Shown: piece by piece, positions 8,140 to 17,295 of the stretch | Layout of the letters: every line of letters begins with the position of its first letter | Numbering within the stretch: position 1 is the stretch's first letter | Assembly: GCF_048270095.1 (NCBI RefSeq) | Contig: NZ_JBLWTL010000001.1 | Location: forward strand, 1 to 64,000 | Length of the DNA stretch: 64,000 bases | Reading direction: 5' to 3' | DNA from: Maricaulis sp048270095 | Lineage (GTDB): Bacteria; Pseudomonadota; Alphaproteobacteria; Caulobacterales; Maricaulaceae | Made by a program: the position numbers and the translations under genes | The notes under the pieces: generated by a model | Databases searched by the model: none | What the model was told of the DNA's origin: nothing | Seen by the model: only the letters and a program-made list of their open reading frames with translations

Positions 8140-9692
8140 AGGTCGAACAGCATTCGCTGCGGATCTTCCAGGTTTTCCTTCACCCGCACCAGCCAGGTGA
8201 CGGCTTCCTTGCCGTCAACGATACGGTGATCATAGGACAGCGCCAGATACATCATCGGCCGGATTGCGACCGCACCATTGAGGGCGATCGGTCGCTCCTG
8301 GATCTTGTGCATGCCGAGAATGCCCGATTGCGGCGCATTCAGGATCGGCATCGACATCAGGGAGCCATAGACGCCGCCATTCGAGATGGTGAAGCTGGCG
8401 CCCTGCATTTCGTCGATCGTCAGCTTGCCATCGCGGGCGCGTTTGCCCAGACGGATGATTTCCTTCTCGATCTCGGCCAGCGACATCTGGTCGACATTGC
8501 GCACAACCGGCACAACGAGACCGCGCTCGGTGCCGACAGCGACGCCGATATCGTAGAAATTCTTGTAGATGATATCGCTGCCATCAATCTCGGCATTGAC
8601 CGAGGGAATTTCCTTGAGCGCTGCGACACAGGCCTTGGCGAAGAAGCTCATGAAGCCCAGCTTGACGCCATGCTTGGCGACGAAAGCTTCTTGGTGGGCT
8701 TTGCGCGCATCCATGATAGCGCCCATATCGGCTTCATTATAGGTCGTCAGGATGGCGGCAGCGTTCTGGGCGTCCTTGAGGCGTTTGGCGATCGTCTGAC
8801 GCAGGCGCGTCATGCGCACGCGCTCCTCGCGCGGCCCGGTTTCCCGCGGCGCAGCCGGAGCGGCCGGCGCCGCAGGCGCGGAGGATGCAGCCGGAGCCGG
8901 CTTGGCCGCAGCGGGGGCCGGAGCGGCGGCAGCCTGCAGCGCGTCACCCTTGGTGATACGGCCATCGCGGCCCGTGCCCGCAATCGCATTGGCATCGAGC
9001 TTGTTTTCCTCGATGATCCGGGCGGCCGATGGCATGGCCACAGCGTCGCTGCCGGCGGCAGGAGCCGCAGCAGCGGGCTCGTCCGAGGTGGCGGGAGCGG
9101 CAGAGGCCGCCGCGCCTTCCGTGATTTTCGCCACGACATCACCCGGCGCGACGCTATCGCCTTCGCCGACCATCAGCTCGGCAATCACGCCGGCGGCGGG
9201 TGACGGCACTTCGACGGCGACCTTGTCGGTTTCGATCTCGACCAGAGCCTGGTCAACGGTGACACTGTCACCAACCTTCACCAGCCAGGCACCGATCGTG
9301 CCCTCGGTGACCGATTCGCCCATCACCGGAACGGTCGCTTCGACGGTCTTGCCGGCGGCGCTGGCCGGTGCGGGTTTTGCGTCTGGCTGATCGTCCGGGG
9401 CAGCCTCGGTTTCAGCTTCGGCTTCAGCCGCGGCGGGTGCCGCATCGGCGGCTTCGCCACCGGCGCTCATCGTCGCAAGCCTGGCGCCGATCTCGACGGT
9501 TTCGCCTTCCTCAACGATGATGGTATCGACCACGCCATCATTTTCTGCCCGGACCTCGACCGCGACCTTGTCGGTCTCCAGCTCGACGAGAACATCGTCC
9601 TTTTTGACCGTGTCGCCGGCCTTGACCGACCAGCTGCCAACGTTGGCTTCGGTGACGGATTCGCCGAGTTGTGGAACGGTGATGTCGGTCAT
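8136..9692 (-). CDS. sucB: 2-oxoglutarate dehydrogenase E2, two lipoyl domains
   Basis: Dihydrolipoyllysine succinyltransferase, the core of the 2-oxoglutarate dehydrogenase complex. The start is at 9692 (MTDITVPQLGES), with AGGAAAG upstream; the longer open frame to 9977 is antisense read-through of sucA. The 518-residue protein has two lipoyl domains (lipoylated K42 and K157, each in ETDKVAVEV), two Ala/Pro-rich linkers, an E3-binding domain at about 218-252, and the catalytic domain ending SYDHRIVDG with active-site H489. Most bacterial SucB proteins are near 400 residues with one lipoyl domain. The stop TAG at 8136-8138 is formed by the end of the RIME1-like repeat. Confidence 0.96.
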   Translation of the reverse strand: MTDITVPQLGESVTEANVGSWSVKAGDTVKKDDVLVELETDKVAVEVRAENDGVVDTIIVEEGETVEIGARLATMSAGGEAADAAPAAAEAEAETEAAPDDQPDAKPAPASAAGKTVEATVPVMGESVTEGTIGAWLVKVGDSVTVDQALVEIETDKVAVEVPSPAAGVIAELMVGEGDSVAPGDVVAKITEGAAASAAPATSDEPAAAAPAAGSDAVAMPSAARIIEENKLDANAIAGTGRDGRITKGDALQAAAAPAPAAAKPAPAASSAPAAPAAPAAPRETGPREERVRMTRLRQTIAKRLKDAQNAAAILTTYNEADMGAIMDARKAHQEAFVAKHGVKLGFMSFFAKACVAALKEIPSVNAEIDGSDIIYKNFYDIGVAVGTERGLVVPVVRNVDQMSLAEIEKEIIRLGKRARDGKLTIDEMQGASFTISNGGVYGSLMSMPILNAPQSGILGMHKIQERPIALNGAVAIRPMMYLALSYDHRIVDGKEAVTWLVRVKENLEDPQRMLFDL

Positions 9693-9741
9693 GATGATGT
9701 CTTTCCTGTTGGCGACGGGACGGTAAGGCGGCGGCCGGGGA

Positions 9742-12726
9742 TCAACCCAGCGCCTCATTGACCAGCGTTTCCTGTTGATGCTTGTGCTTGGCGGCAATAC
9801 CGGTCGCGGTCGACGCCGAGGGCTGGCGACCGACATAGACCGGGCGTTTCGCAACGCCTTCCAGCTTGCCGAGAACGAATTCGATATTGGGCTCGACGAA
9901 GGTCCAATAGCCCATATTGCGCGGCTCTTCCTGACACCAGACGATCTCGGCCTGCCCGAAGCGGGCGAGCTCGGCAAGGAGCGCCTTGAACGGGAAGGGG
10001 TAGAGCTGCTCGACGCGCATCAGATAGACATCGTCGATGTCTTTCTCTTCGCGCGCTTCGAGCAGGTCGTAATAGACCTTGCCGGTGCACAACACGACGC
10101 GCCGGATCTCATTGTCGGGCTTGAGTACGGTCGTGGAGTGCGAAATCTCGCCATCCAGCCGCGAGCTCTTGTCGGCATCATCCCACAACACGCGATGGAA
10201 GGAGGAGCCCGGCCCCATCGCCGCGAGCGTCGAGACGCAACGCTTGTGACGCAACAGGCTCTTCGGCGTCATGATAACCAGTGGTTTGCGGAAATTGCGG
10301 TGGATCTGGCGTCGCAGGATATGGAAATAATTCGCCGGCGTCGAACAGTTCGCGACCTGCATATTGTCCTGGGCACATTGCTGCAGGAAACGCTCGGGAC
10401 GGGCCGAGGAATGCTCGGGGCCCTGGCCCTCATAGCCATGCGGCAACAGCATCACCAGGCCGGACATGCGCAGCCATTTGCGCTCACCCGACGAGATGAA
10501 CTGGTCGATGATGACCTGGGCGCCATTGGTGAAGTCGCCGAACTGGGCTTCCCACATTACCAGCGTATTGGGCGCCGAAAGGGAATAGCCGTATTCGAAG
10601 CCAAGCACAGCCTCTTCCGAGAGCATGGAATCGATGACTTCATATTTCTTCTGCCCCTCGCCGAGATGGTTGAGCAGGGTGTGGCGATCGCCGGTTTCCT
10701 GATCGATGATGTGCGAATGGCGCTGCGAGAAGGTGCCGCGGCCACTATCCTGGCCGGCCAGGCGCACCGGGAAGCCCTCGGTCAGAAGCGTGCCGAAAGC
10801 GAGATGTTCAGCCGTCGACCAGTCAATCCCCTCGCCGCTTTCAATCGCCGTCCGGCGGGCACCGATAACCCGGTCCAGCGTGCGGTGGATATTGAGGCCT
10901 TCCGGCACTGTCGTCATCGCCATGCCGACCGCTGTCAGGCGTTCCATGGTCGCGCTGGTCTCGCCCTTGCGATCATCGCTCTCGGGCAGGCCAAGGCCTG
11001 ACCAGCGGCCATCCAGCCAGTCGGCCTTTTCGCGCGAGAAGCTCTTGCCGGCGTCGAACTCAGCCTCAAGGAAGCGGTCGAACTCGTTTTCCATCGCCTC
11101 GGCTTCAGCCGCGGTGAGCGAACCCTCGGCGATCAGCCGGTCCTGGTATTTCTTGCGGACCGGCGGCAAATCCTTGATCACCCGATACATGACCGGCTGG
11201 GTGAATGTCGGATCATCGCCCTCATTATGGCCGTAGCGGCGATAGCAGAACATGTCGATCACGACATCCTTGCCGAAGATCTGCCGGTATTCGGTCGCGA
11301 TACGCGTGGCATGCACCACGGCTTCCGGGTCATCGCCATTGACGTGGAAGATCGGCGCCTGGACCATCAGCGCCACATCCGATGGATAAGGGCTTGAGCG
11401 GCTGTCCTTGGGATCGGTCGTGAAGCCGATCTGGTTATTGACGATGAAATGGATTGCTCCGCCGGTGCGGTGCCCACGCAGGCCCGACAGACCCAGACAT
11501 TCCGTCACGATACCCTGGCCAGCAAAGGCGGCATCGCCGTGCAGCAGAAGCGGCAGGACTTTCGAGCGCGGCGTGCCCGCCTGTTCGCGACAATTCTGCT
11601 CCTGCTTGGCCCGCGCCTTTCCGAGAACGACCGGGTCGACGGCCTCGAGATGGGACGGGTTGGCGGTCAGTGAGAGGTGGACATTATTGCCGTCGAATTC
11701 ACGGTCAGAGGAGGCGCCGAGATGGTATTTCACATCGCCGGAACCGAATTCTTCCTCGCCTTGCGTGTTACCGCCCTGGAATTCATGGAAGATCTGGTGA
11801 TAGGGCTTGCCCATCACGGCGCCGAGCACATTGAGCCGGCCACGGTGCGGCATGCCGATAATGATGTCGTCGACACCCATGGCGCCGCCGCGCTTGATGA
11901 TTTGCTCCAGCGCCGGAACCATGGATTCGCCGCCATCGGCGCCGAAGCGCTTGGTGCCGGGATAGCGCTTGTGCAGGAATTGCTCGAAACGCTCGGTCTC
12001 GATCAGCTTGCCAAGAATGGCGCGCTTGCCGTCATTGGTGAAACGGATTTCCTTGTCCGGTCCCTCGAAACGTTCCTGCAGCCAGGCTTTCTCCTCCGGA
12101 TTGGAGATGTGCATGAATTCAATGCCGACCGGCCCGCAATAGGTGCGGCGCAGGATTTCCAGCATTTGCCGCGGCGTCGCGATTTCAAGGCCGAGATAGC
12201 CATCGATGAAGACGCTCTCATCCATCGCCGCGCCGTCGAAACCATAGGTCGCCGGATCCAGCTCGGGCTGGGCGCCCTGGTCGGACAAGCCAAGCGGGTC
12301 GAGATCGGCGGCCAGATGGCCCCGCATGCGATAGGCGCGGATCATCATGATGGCGCGGATCGAGGACTGGGTCGCCTTGCGGATCGCGGCCGGGTCGGCA
12401 TCGGGCGCATTGCGTGTCACATGCGCGGCGACCTTCTCGACCATGGCGGCCTCATCGGCCCCGATATCGCCAAGCGCCGAGACCATGTCTCCACCGGCGC
12501 GCGGCGGCCAGCCGGCGCGTTTCCAGCTTGGGCCGGCGGCGGCACGCGTCGAGTCCGCGGGCGCATCACCCATGGCGGCGAAGAATTGTCGCCAGCTGTC
12601 AGGAACACTCGCCGGGTCGGCCGCGAAGGCGGCAGCCATCTGCTCGAGATAGACGGCGTTGGCACCTTGCAGGAATGACGTATCCAGGAAGGATTGATTG
12701 TCGGAAGAGCGGGTCTGGTCAGACAT
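9742..12726 (-). CDS. sucA: 2-oxoglutarate dehydrogenase E1
   Basis: The thiamine-diphosphate-dependent E1 subunit (994 residues) that decarboxylates 2-oxoglutarate and passes the succinyl group to SucB. Features seen: the N-terminal E2-interaction segment SFLQGANAVYLEQMAAAF, the ThDP/Mg motif from HGDAAFAGQGIVTE to NNQIGFTT, the second transketolase-type domain with SLSAPNTLVMWEAQFGDF, and the C-terminal VWCQEEPRNMGYW. Length is standard for bacterial SucA. sucB follows 49 bases downstream. The 196-base gap before sucA carries the sucCD terminator, so sucA probably has its own promoter. Confidence 0.97.
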   Translation of the reverse strand: MSDQTRSSDNQSFLDTSFLQGANAVYLEQMAAAFAADPASVPDSWRQFFAAMGDAPADSTRAAAGPSWKRAGWPPRAGGDMVSALGDIGADEAAMVEKVAAHVTRNAPDADPAAIRKATQSSIRAIMMIRAYRMRGHLAADLDPLGLSDQGAQPELDPATYGFDGAAMDESVFIDGYLGLEIATPRQMLEILRRTYCGPVGIEFMHISNPEEKAWLQERFEGPDKEIRFTNDGKRAILGKLIETERFEQFLHKRYPGTKRFGADGGESMVPALEQIIKRGGAMGVDDIIIGMPHRGRLNVLGAVMGKPYHQIFHEFQGGNTQGEEEFGSGDVKYHLGASSDREFDGNNVHLSLTANPSHLEAVDPVVLGKARAKQEQNCREQAGTPRSKVLPLLLHGDAAFAGQGIVTECLGLSGLRGHRTGGAIHFIVNNQIGFTTDPKDSRSSPYPSDVALMVQAPIFHVNGDDPEAVVHATRIATEYRQIFGKDVVIDMFCYRRYGHNEGDDPTFTQPVMYRVIKDLPPVRKKYQDRLIAEGSLTAAEAEAMENEFDRFLEAEFDAGKSFSREKADWLDGRWSGLGLPESDDRKGETSATMERLTAVGMAMTTVPEGLNIHRTLDRVIGARRTAIESGEGIDWSTAEHLAFGTLLTEGFPVRLAGQDSGRGTFSQRHSHIIDQETGDRHTLLNHLGEGQKKYEVIDSMLSEEAVLGFEYGYSLSAPNTLVMWEAQFGDFTNGAQVIIDQFISSGERKWLRMSGLVMLLPHGYEGQGPEHSSARPERFLQQCAQDNMQVANCSTPANYFHILRRQIHRNFRKPLVIMTPKSLLRHKRCVSTLAAMGPGSSFHRVLWDDADKSSRLDGEISHSTTVLKPDNEIRRVVLCTGKVYYDLLEAREEKDIDDVYLMRVEQLYPFPFKALLAELARFGQAEIVWCQEEPRNMGYWTFVEPNIEFVLGKLEGVAKRPVYVGRQPSASTATGIAAKHKHQQETLVNEALG

Positions 12727-12799
12727 GGGGGGAAGGCCTGAAATCGCAAAAAGATTCGTAAGGGACTAAGCCGATACGGTTAACAACCATCTATGGCCG

Positions 12800-12816
12800 T
12801 TCTGTGGAGAACAGAA
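12800..12816. promoter_or_regulatory. Inverted repeat upstream of sucA
   Basis: TTCTGT-GGAGA-ACAGAA is a perfect 6-bp inverted repeat about 75-90 bases upstream of the sucA start, inside the only space available for a sucA promoter. It could be an operator or a hairpin in the leader. I do not recognise a regulator with this site, and no clear -35/-10 pair was found. Confidence 0.3.
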
Positions 12817-12866
12817 GGTTTTCGCGGGCGACTGGTGCCAACTTGCTGACAGCTGACGCCAGACAT

Positions 12867-12901
12867 GAAAAAGCCGCGCCGGAGAGATTCCGGGCGCGGC
12901 T
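12867..12901 (-). terminator. Rho-independent terminator of sucCD
   Basis: On the minus strand, 22 bases after the sucD stop codon, AGCCGCGCCCGG pairs with CCGGCGCGGCT (one bulged C) around a 7-base loop and is followed directly by TTTTTC. This is a textbook intrinsic terminator and separates sucCD from sucAB-lpdA. Confidence 0.87.
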
Positions 12902-12922
12902 CATTCAACTCAATCAAAAGCC

Positions 12923-13831
12923 TTAGCCCTTGAGCAATTCCGCCAGCGTGGTGCCGAGACGGGCCGGGCTTGGGGAGACGGTGATGCCGGCCGATTTCAT
13001 GGCCTCGATCTTGTCGTCCGCGCCGCCCTTGCCGCCCGACACGATGGCGCCGGCATGGCCCATGGTGCGGCCTGGCGGGGCTGTGACCCCGGCGATGAAC
13101 CCAACGGTCGGCTTGGAACGGCCCTTCCTGGCTTCATCCTTGAGGAATTGCGCCGCGTCTTCTTCAGCCGAACCACCGATTTCGCCGATCATGATCATCG
13201 ACTTGGTTTCGGGGTCTGCGAGGAACAGCTCGAGCATGTCGATGAATTCGGTGCCCTTGACCGGGTCACCGCCAATGCCGACCGCAGTGGTCTGGCCGAG
13301 ACCGACCTGGGTGGTCTGGAACACGGCTTCATAGGTCAAGGTGCCGGAGCGCGAAACAACGCCGACCGAGCCCTTCTTGAAGATCGAGCCCGGCATGATG
13401 CCGATCTTGCACTCTTCAGGGGTCAGGATGCCGGGGCAATTGGGGCCGAGCAGGCGCGAATTGGATTTTTCCAGCCGCGCCTTGACCTTGACCATGTCGA
13501 GCACCGGGATGCCTTCGGTGATGCAGACGATGAAGGGGATTTCCGCGTCGATTGCTTCAATGATCGCCGCGCCAGCCCCTGCAGGCGGCACGTAAATCAC
13601 CGAGGCGTCGGCCTTGGTGGCGTCTTTCGCTTCGGCGACCGAGGCGAAGATCGGCAGGCTTGCCGCGCCATCAACGCCGGACGACCAGGTCGAGCCACCT
13701 TTTTTCGGGTGGACGCCGCCGACCATCTTGGTGCCGTAATAGGCCAGCGCCTGTTCGGTGTGGAAAGTCCCGGTCTTGCCGGTCAGGCCCTGGACGATGA
13801 TGCGGGTGTCTTTATTGACGAGGATCGACAT
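12923..13831 (-). CDS. sucD: Succinyl-CoA synthetase alpha subunit
   Basis: The ADP/GDP-forming succinate-CoA ligase alpha subunit, 302 residues. The CoA-binding N-terminal domain (VNKDTRIIVQGLTGKTGTFH), the SRSGTLTYEAVFQTT segment and the phosphohistidine loop GHAGAIVSGGKGGADDK near residue 250 are all present. It makes or uses succinyl-CoA, the product of the SucAB-Lpd complex encoded next door. Its ATG directly follows the sucC TAG with no intervening base, so translation is coupled. Confidence 0.97.
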   Translation of the reverse strand: MSILVNKDTRIIVQGLTGKTGTFHTEQALAYYGTKMVGGVHPKKGGSTWSSGVDGAASLPIFASVAEAKDATKADASVIYVPPAGAGAAIIEAIDAEIPFIVCITEGIPVLDMVKVKARLEKSNSRLLGPNCPGILTPEECKIGIMPGSIFKKGSVGVVSRSGTLTYEAVFQTTQVGLGQTTAVGIGGDPVKGTEFIDMLELFLADPETKSMIMIGEIGGSAEEDAAQFLKDEARKGRSKPTVGFIAGVTAPPGRTMGHAGAIVSGGKGGADDKIEAMKSAGITVSPSPARLGTTLAELLKG

Positions 13832-15031
13832 CTATTTGGCCTCCTTCACGGCGGCGACAATCTTCTGGGCCGCGTCGTCGAGATCGTCCGCGGCGATCAC
13901 ATTGAGACCGGATTCATTGATGATCTTCTTGCCGAGCGCGACATTCGTACCCTCGAGGCGCACCACCAGGGGAACCTGAAGACCAACTTCCTTCACCGCG
14001 GCGACAACGCCCTCGGCGATGACGTCGCAGCGCATGATGCCGCCGAAGATATTGACCAGAATGCCTTTGACGTTCGGGTCAGCGGTGATGATCTTGAAGG
14101 CTGCCGTGACTTTCTCGGTCGTGGCACCGCCACCGACATCGAGGAAATTGGCTGGCTCGGCCCCGTACAGCTTGATGATGTCCATCGTCGCCATGGCGAG
14201 ACCGGCACCATTGACCATGCAGCCGATATCACCATCGAGGGCGACATAGGCGAGGTCATGCTTGGAGGCTTCGATTTCCTTGGCGTCTTCTTCCGTCGTG
14301 TCGCGCAATTCCATGATGTCGGGATGGCGGAACAGCGCATTGCCGTCGAAGGAGACCTTGGCATCGAGCACCCGCAAATGACCGTCTTCCATGACGATCA
14401 GCGGATTGACCTCGAGCATGCTCATATCCTTCTCGACGAAGGCCTTGTAGAGGATTTTCGCCAGCGAACCCATATCGGTCCGGGCGGCCCCCGTCAGTTT
14501 GAGCGCATCAGAGATCCGCTCGGCATCGGCATCGGTGACACCGGCGAGCGGCTCGATATTCAGCGTCTGGATCTTCTCCGGGGTCGCGTGGGCGACTTCC
14601 TCGATATCCATCCCGCCTTCGGTCGAAACCACGAAGGCGACCTGGCCGGTCTCGCGATTGACCAGGATGGAGAGATAGAGTTCGCGCTCAATGTCGGCAC
14701 CATCCTCGATATAAAGGCGGTTGACCTGTTTGCCGGCCGGGCCGGTCTGGTGGGTGACCAGCGTATTGCCGAGCATTTCTTTCGCGTTCTTGACCACATC
14801 CTCTTTCGAGAAGGCGAGGCGCACACCGCCCTTGGCGTCGGGGCCGAGTTCCTTGAATTTGCCCTTGCCGCGTCCGCCGGCATGGATCTGGGATTTGACG
14901 ACCCAGAGCGGCCCGGGGAGCTTGTCGGCGGCGGCCTTGGCCTCGTCGACGGAGAAAATCGCAACGCCTTCGGCGACTGGAGCGCCAAAGCTTTTCAGGA
15001 CGGCTTTCGCCTGGTGTTCATGGATATTCAT
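13832..15031 (-). CDS. sucC: Succinyl-CoA synthetase beta subunit
   Basis: The 399-residue beta subunit carrying the ATP-grasp nucleotide site: MNIHEHQAKAVLKSFGAPV at the N-terminus, VVKSQIHAGGRGKGKF near residue 45, the metal site around NPLIVMEDGHLRVLDAK, and the C-terminal ligase domain with NIFGGIMRCDVIAEGVV. The length matches the family. It is the first gene of the sucCD unit; a probable sigma-70 promoter lies 54-81 bases upstream. Confidence 0.97.
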   Translation of the reverse strand: MNIHEHQAKAVLKSFGAPVAEGVAIFSVDEAKAAADKLPGPLWVVKSQIHAGGRGKGKFKELGPDAKGGVRLAFSKEDVVKNAKEMLGNTLVTHQTGPAGKQVNRLYIEDGADIERELYLSILVNRETGQVAFVVSTEGGMDIEEVAHATPEKIQTLNIEPLAGVTDADAERISDALKLTGAARTDMGSLAKILYKAFVEKDMSMLEVNPLIVMEDGHLRVLDAKVSFDGNALFRHPDIMELRDTTEEDAKEIEASKHDLAYVALDGDIGCMVNGAGLAMATMDIIKLYGAEPANFLDVGGGATTEKVTAAFKIITADPNVKGILVNIFGGIMRCDVIAEGVVAAVKEVGLQVPLVVRLEGTNVALGKKIINESGLNVIAADDLDDAAQKIVAAVKEAK

Positions 15032-15084
15032 GTGTGCGGGCCTCGCGTGGGGAGAGATCGACAGATAGGCCGGATGGAACCCGC

Positions 15085-15112
15085 CTTATAACACCCGCCC
15101 GCTTCAGCGCAA
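15085..15112 (-). promoter_or_regulatory. Probable sucCD promoter
   Basis: Reading the minus strand, TTGCGC and TATAAG are separated by 16 bases, a good match to the -35/-10 pattern. The -10 is about 54 bases before the sucC ATG. Confidence 0.55.
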
Positions 15113-15137
15113 CGCCTTCGCACGGACGGGTTTTCAT

Positions 15138-16460
15138 TCAGATATGAACCACATTCGCTGCATCGTATGACGGCGCGGGCCTGTGGGCGATATCATTGAA
15201 TTCGAGCGGCCGTGCCGGCGCCGGGACAAGTTGGTCAGGCCCGATCAGCTCACCACTGAACAAACGCACGCCGGCGCTGACCGAAGCCCCGAGCAGTGAA
15301 ATGTTCTCGATTTGCGTCAGGAAAGTCTCGGCCTTGAGATCCTGCGCCGCCTCCACCAGACCCAGCACCGCCTGGACTGTCGTGGTCGAGACTTCACCAT
15401 CACCGAGCCGGTGCGGAATTTCAGTACCGAACATGCCGATACCGCTGCCCTCGAACCGGCGCAGCTTCGAGACTCCATAGGGCAGGCGCGCGATGATTTT
15501 CGACCCGAAGGGCATCATCGAGCGAAATAATTCCTGCATTTGCGCCTCTGGTGCGCCGTCGGGAATTCCGTCGATGCGCAACTGGAAGTGCCGCCGGATT
15601 GGCACCGGTACCGATTGCAGAATGGCGAAATAGCTCATCCGTTCCGAGAGGGAGGAAATCGTGTCGTAATGCACCGGGATGATCATGCCGCAACTGCCGC
15701 CTTCGGCATGCACGCGCTGAAAGCCGCGCTGGGCGGCAATCGCGACGGAATGGTCCAGCAGCCGATTGAGTGGCCTGGAGTCGAGCACCGTAAACGTATC
15801 CCGGCCATAGGCGGGAAAGCCATTGATGACCCGGCGCGCAACACACAGATGGTGGGACAGGGTATTGGTGCGCGCATCCCAGCAGGGCTTGAAGACAATT
15901 TCGTCCCACGGAGTCGACCGCGGCTTTGCAGCCGATTGGGTCCAGCGCGGCGGGGGCGAGCCCGCTTCGGCGGCCGGGCCATCCCCGGCCCAGGCTGGCC
16001 CTCCCGGATTGCCGCTCTTTCCCAGAGTAGCTCCCCCCGTTCCGGGCGACCGCACTTCGGCTTCCTGCGGCTGGGCGCGGGCAATGATTTCGAGAAATTC
16101 CTCGGGAGAGACGCTGCGCGATTCGGCGGCAAGTTTGAGCGTCTCCAGCGCCTGGTCGCCGAGGAAGAAGGCAGAGAGCGCGGCCGTAATCTCTGCCACT
16201 CTTTCCGCCGCAGCATCGCCGGTCAAGACACTGAAAATTATCAAGAACCCTCCCTGACAACGGAAGGTGACATCGTCCGCGTCAAGCCGTTTCTCAATGA
16301 AATGAGCGCTGACATCATAGATTTTGGTGCGCAAATGGGGCCAGTCAGGGCCCGCGCGCTGCTTCACCTCCTCAAGATTGAGGAATTGAAGCTGGCCCAT
16401 CTCGACATTCGCGCGGCCCGCGAGTGCCAGTTTGAGTTTCATTTTAAGTTCAGGCTGCAT
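15138..16460 (-). CDS. Degenerate GGDEF/EAL-like protein (putative)
   Basis: A 440-residue protein with no family I can name with certainty. The N-terminal half has DDVTFRCQGGFLIIFSV near residue 60-77, at the position and in the context of a GGDEF strand (D-x-x-x-R-x-GGDEF) but without the GGDEF residues. A Gly/Pro/Ala-rich linker covers about 130-175. The C-terminal half has the rhythm of an EAL domain: WDEIVFKPCWDARTNTLSHH, LLDHSVAIAAQRGFQRVH, and a closing GLVEAAQDLKAETFLTQIEN with GVRLFSGELIGPD resembling the VE...G...QG...P end of EAL. The catalytic E-A-L and metal ligands are not apparent. This suggests a catalytically inactive scaffold; the homology call is inference. Confidence 0.55.
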   Translation of the reverse strand: MQPELKMKLKLALAGRANVEMGQLQFLNLEEVKQRAGPDWPHLRTKIYDVSAHFIEKRLDADDVTFRCQGGFLIIFSVLTGDAAAERVAEITAALSAFFLGDQALETLKLAAESRSVSPEEFLEIIARAQPQEAEVRSPGTGGATLGKSGNPGGPAWAGDGPAAEAGSPPPRWTQSAAKPRSTPWDEIVFKPCWDARTNTLSHHLCVARRVINGFPAYGRDTFTVLDSRPLNRLLDHSVAIAAQRGFQRVHAEGGSCGMIIPVHYDTISSLSERMSYFAILQSVPVPIRRHFQLRIDGIPDGAPEAQMQELFRSMMPFGSKIIARLPYGVSKLRRFEGSGIGMFGTEIPHRLGDGEVSTTTVQAVLGLVEAAQDLKAETFLTQIENISLLGASVSAGVRLFSGELIGPDQLVPAPARPLEFNDIAHRPAPSYDAANVVHI

Positions 16461-16698
16461 CGCGTTCCGGCTCCGAACCCCCAGAGAACACCCGCGAGTG
16501 CAAACAGACGGTTACGACAGGCCCGTTCCGGGTGTTTTTTCGCAGACCGCCAGCCAGGCCGTCGTACTGATCAGCCGGGTTAAACGGTGTTCCGGCTCCT
16601 GCGGCTTCGCAGCCCGGGCGCGGCTAGTCGAGCCCTCCAATGCCAAAACCACTGTGACGACACCGCCCGCAAATCCGTCTTGCCGAACGGCATGCCTG
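16461..16698. other. Intergenic region with no recognised gene
   Basis: 238 bases with no convincing open frame. It contains GTTCCGGCTCC twice (near 16463 and 16588) and a small foldback CTGCGGCTTCGCAG near 16598-16611. I see no clear promoter or terminator. Confidence 0.4.
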
Positions 16699-17133
16699 CT
16701 AGCGAAGCGCGCCGATAACCGCCCCGTCAACCGACAGGCCGCCACCGCCGCGGACGCACAGATAGAAGGCCAGCGCGCCATAGACCGCCGCGCTGGTCCA
16801 GGCCTGAGGGGCAATCCACCAGGCGAAAACAATCGCCGCAAGCAGAAGCGCCAGACCGACCAGGCGTGTCAAAAACCCGATGGCGAGCATGACCACCGCC
16901 AGATGGGCGCCCCAGACCGCGATCTGGGCCAATTGCGTCGGTGCCACCAAGGGCACGGCCCAGATCTGGGCCGCACTGACGGCGGCCGGCACCACATCAG
17001 GCCAGTCGGCGGCATAGGCACGGCCCCACACCCATAATCCCGGGATGAGCGACCAGCGTAGCGCGGCGCCGACAATCCAGTCTGGCATGAAGCGTTCGGC
17101 GCGCGCCGTCTTGGTGATTTCCTGCATGCTCAT
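16699..17133 (-). CDS. DoxX family membrane protein
   Basis: A 144-residue integral membrane protein with about four helices and the DoxX-like pattern (PDWIVGAALRWSLIPGLWVWGRAY at the start; LAVVMLAIGFLTRLVGLALLLAAIVFAWW in the middle; YGALAFYLCVRGGGGLSVD at the end). DoxX-type proteins are linked to redox and oxidative-stress functions but are poorly defined. The start at 17133 (MSMQEITKTARAERF) is preferred over 17211, whose extension looks non-coding. A CCTCCAGTGGAGG inverted repeat lies just upstream. Confidence 0.75.
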   Translation of the reverse strand: MSMQEITKTARAERFMPDWIVGAALRWSLIPGLWVWGRAYAADWPDVVPAAVSAAQIWAVPLVAPTQLAQIAVWGAHLAVVMLAIGFLTRLVGLALLLAAIVFAWWIAPQAWTSAAVYGALAFYLCVRGGGGLSVDGAVIGALR

Positions 17134-17147
17134 CCCCGATCCCCAAA

Positions 17148-17160
17148 CCTCCAGTGGAGG
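17148..17160. promoter_or_regulatory. Inverted repeat before doxX-like gene
   Basis: CCTCCAGTGGAGG is a perfect 6-bp inverted repeat with one central base, 15 bases upstream of the DoxX-family start codon. It could be an operator; no regulator is known to me for it. Confidence 0.25.
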
Positions 17161-17295
17161 CCTTCCGGGGCAAGCATGCATGCCGCGCCGTGGGCTGGCA
17201 ATCACATGCACCTATCGCGCGAACTACCGTCCGTCCCAACACTCGACCGGGAGCCGGGACACAACACCCAGCACCAGCAGGATGGGAAGCGCCGA

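Noticed and set aside
9693..9977. 95-residue extension of SucB
   Set aside because: Overlaps the sucA coding region in another frame and is basic, Arg/Pro/Ser-rich; MTDITVPQLGES is the family start.
13055..15091. Very long plus-strand open frame opposite sucC and sucD
   Set aside because: It is the antisense shadow of two certain genes; its composition is that of reverse-complemented GC-rich codons, with no domain.
16499..16550. ACACCCG ... CGGGTGTTTTTT as a terminator on the plus strand
   Set aside because: The arms are separated by about 40 bases and no plus-strand gene ends there, so chance is likely.
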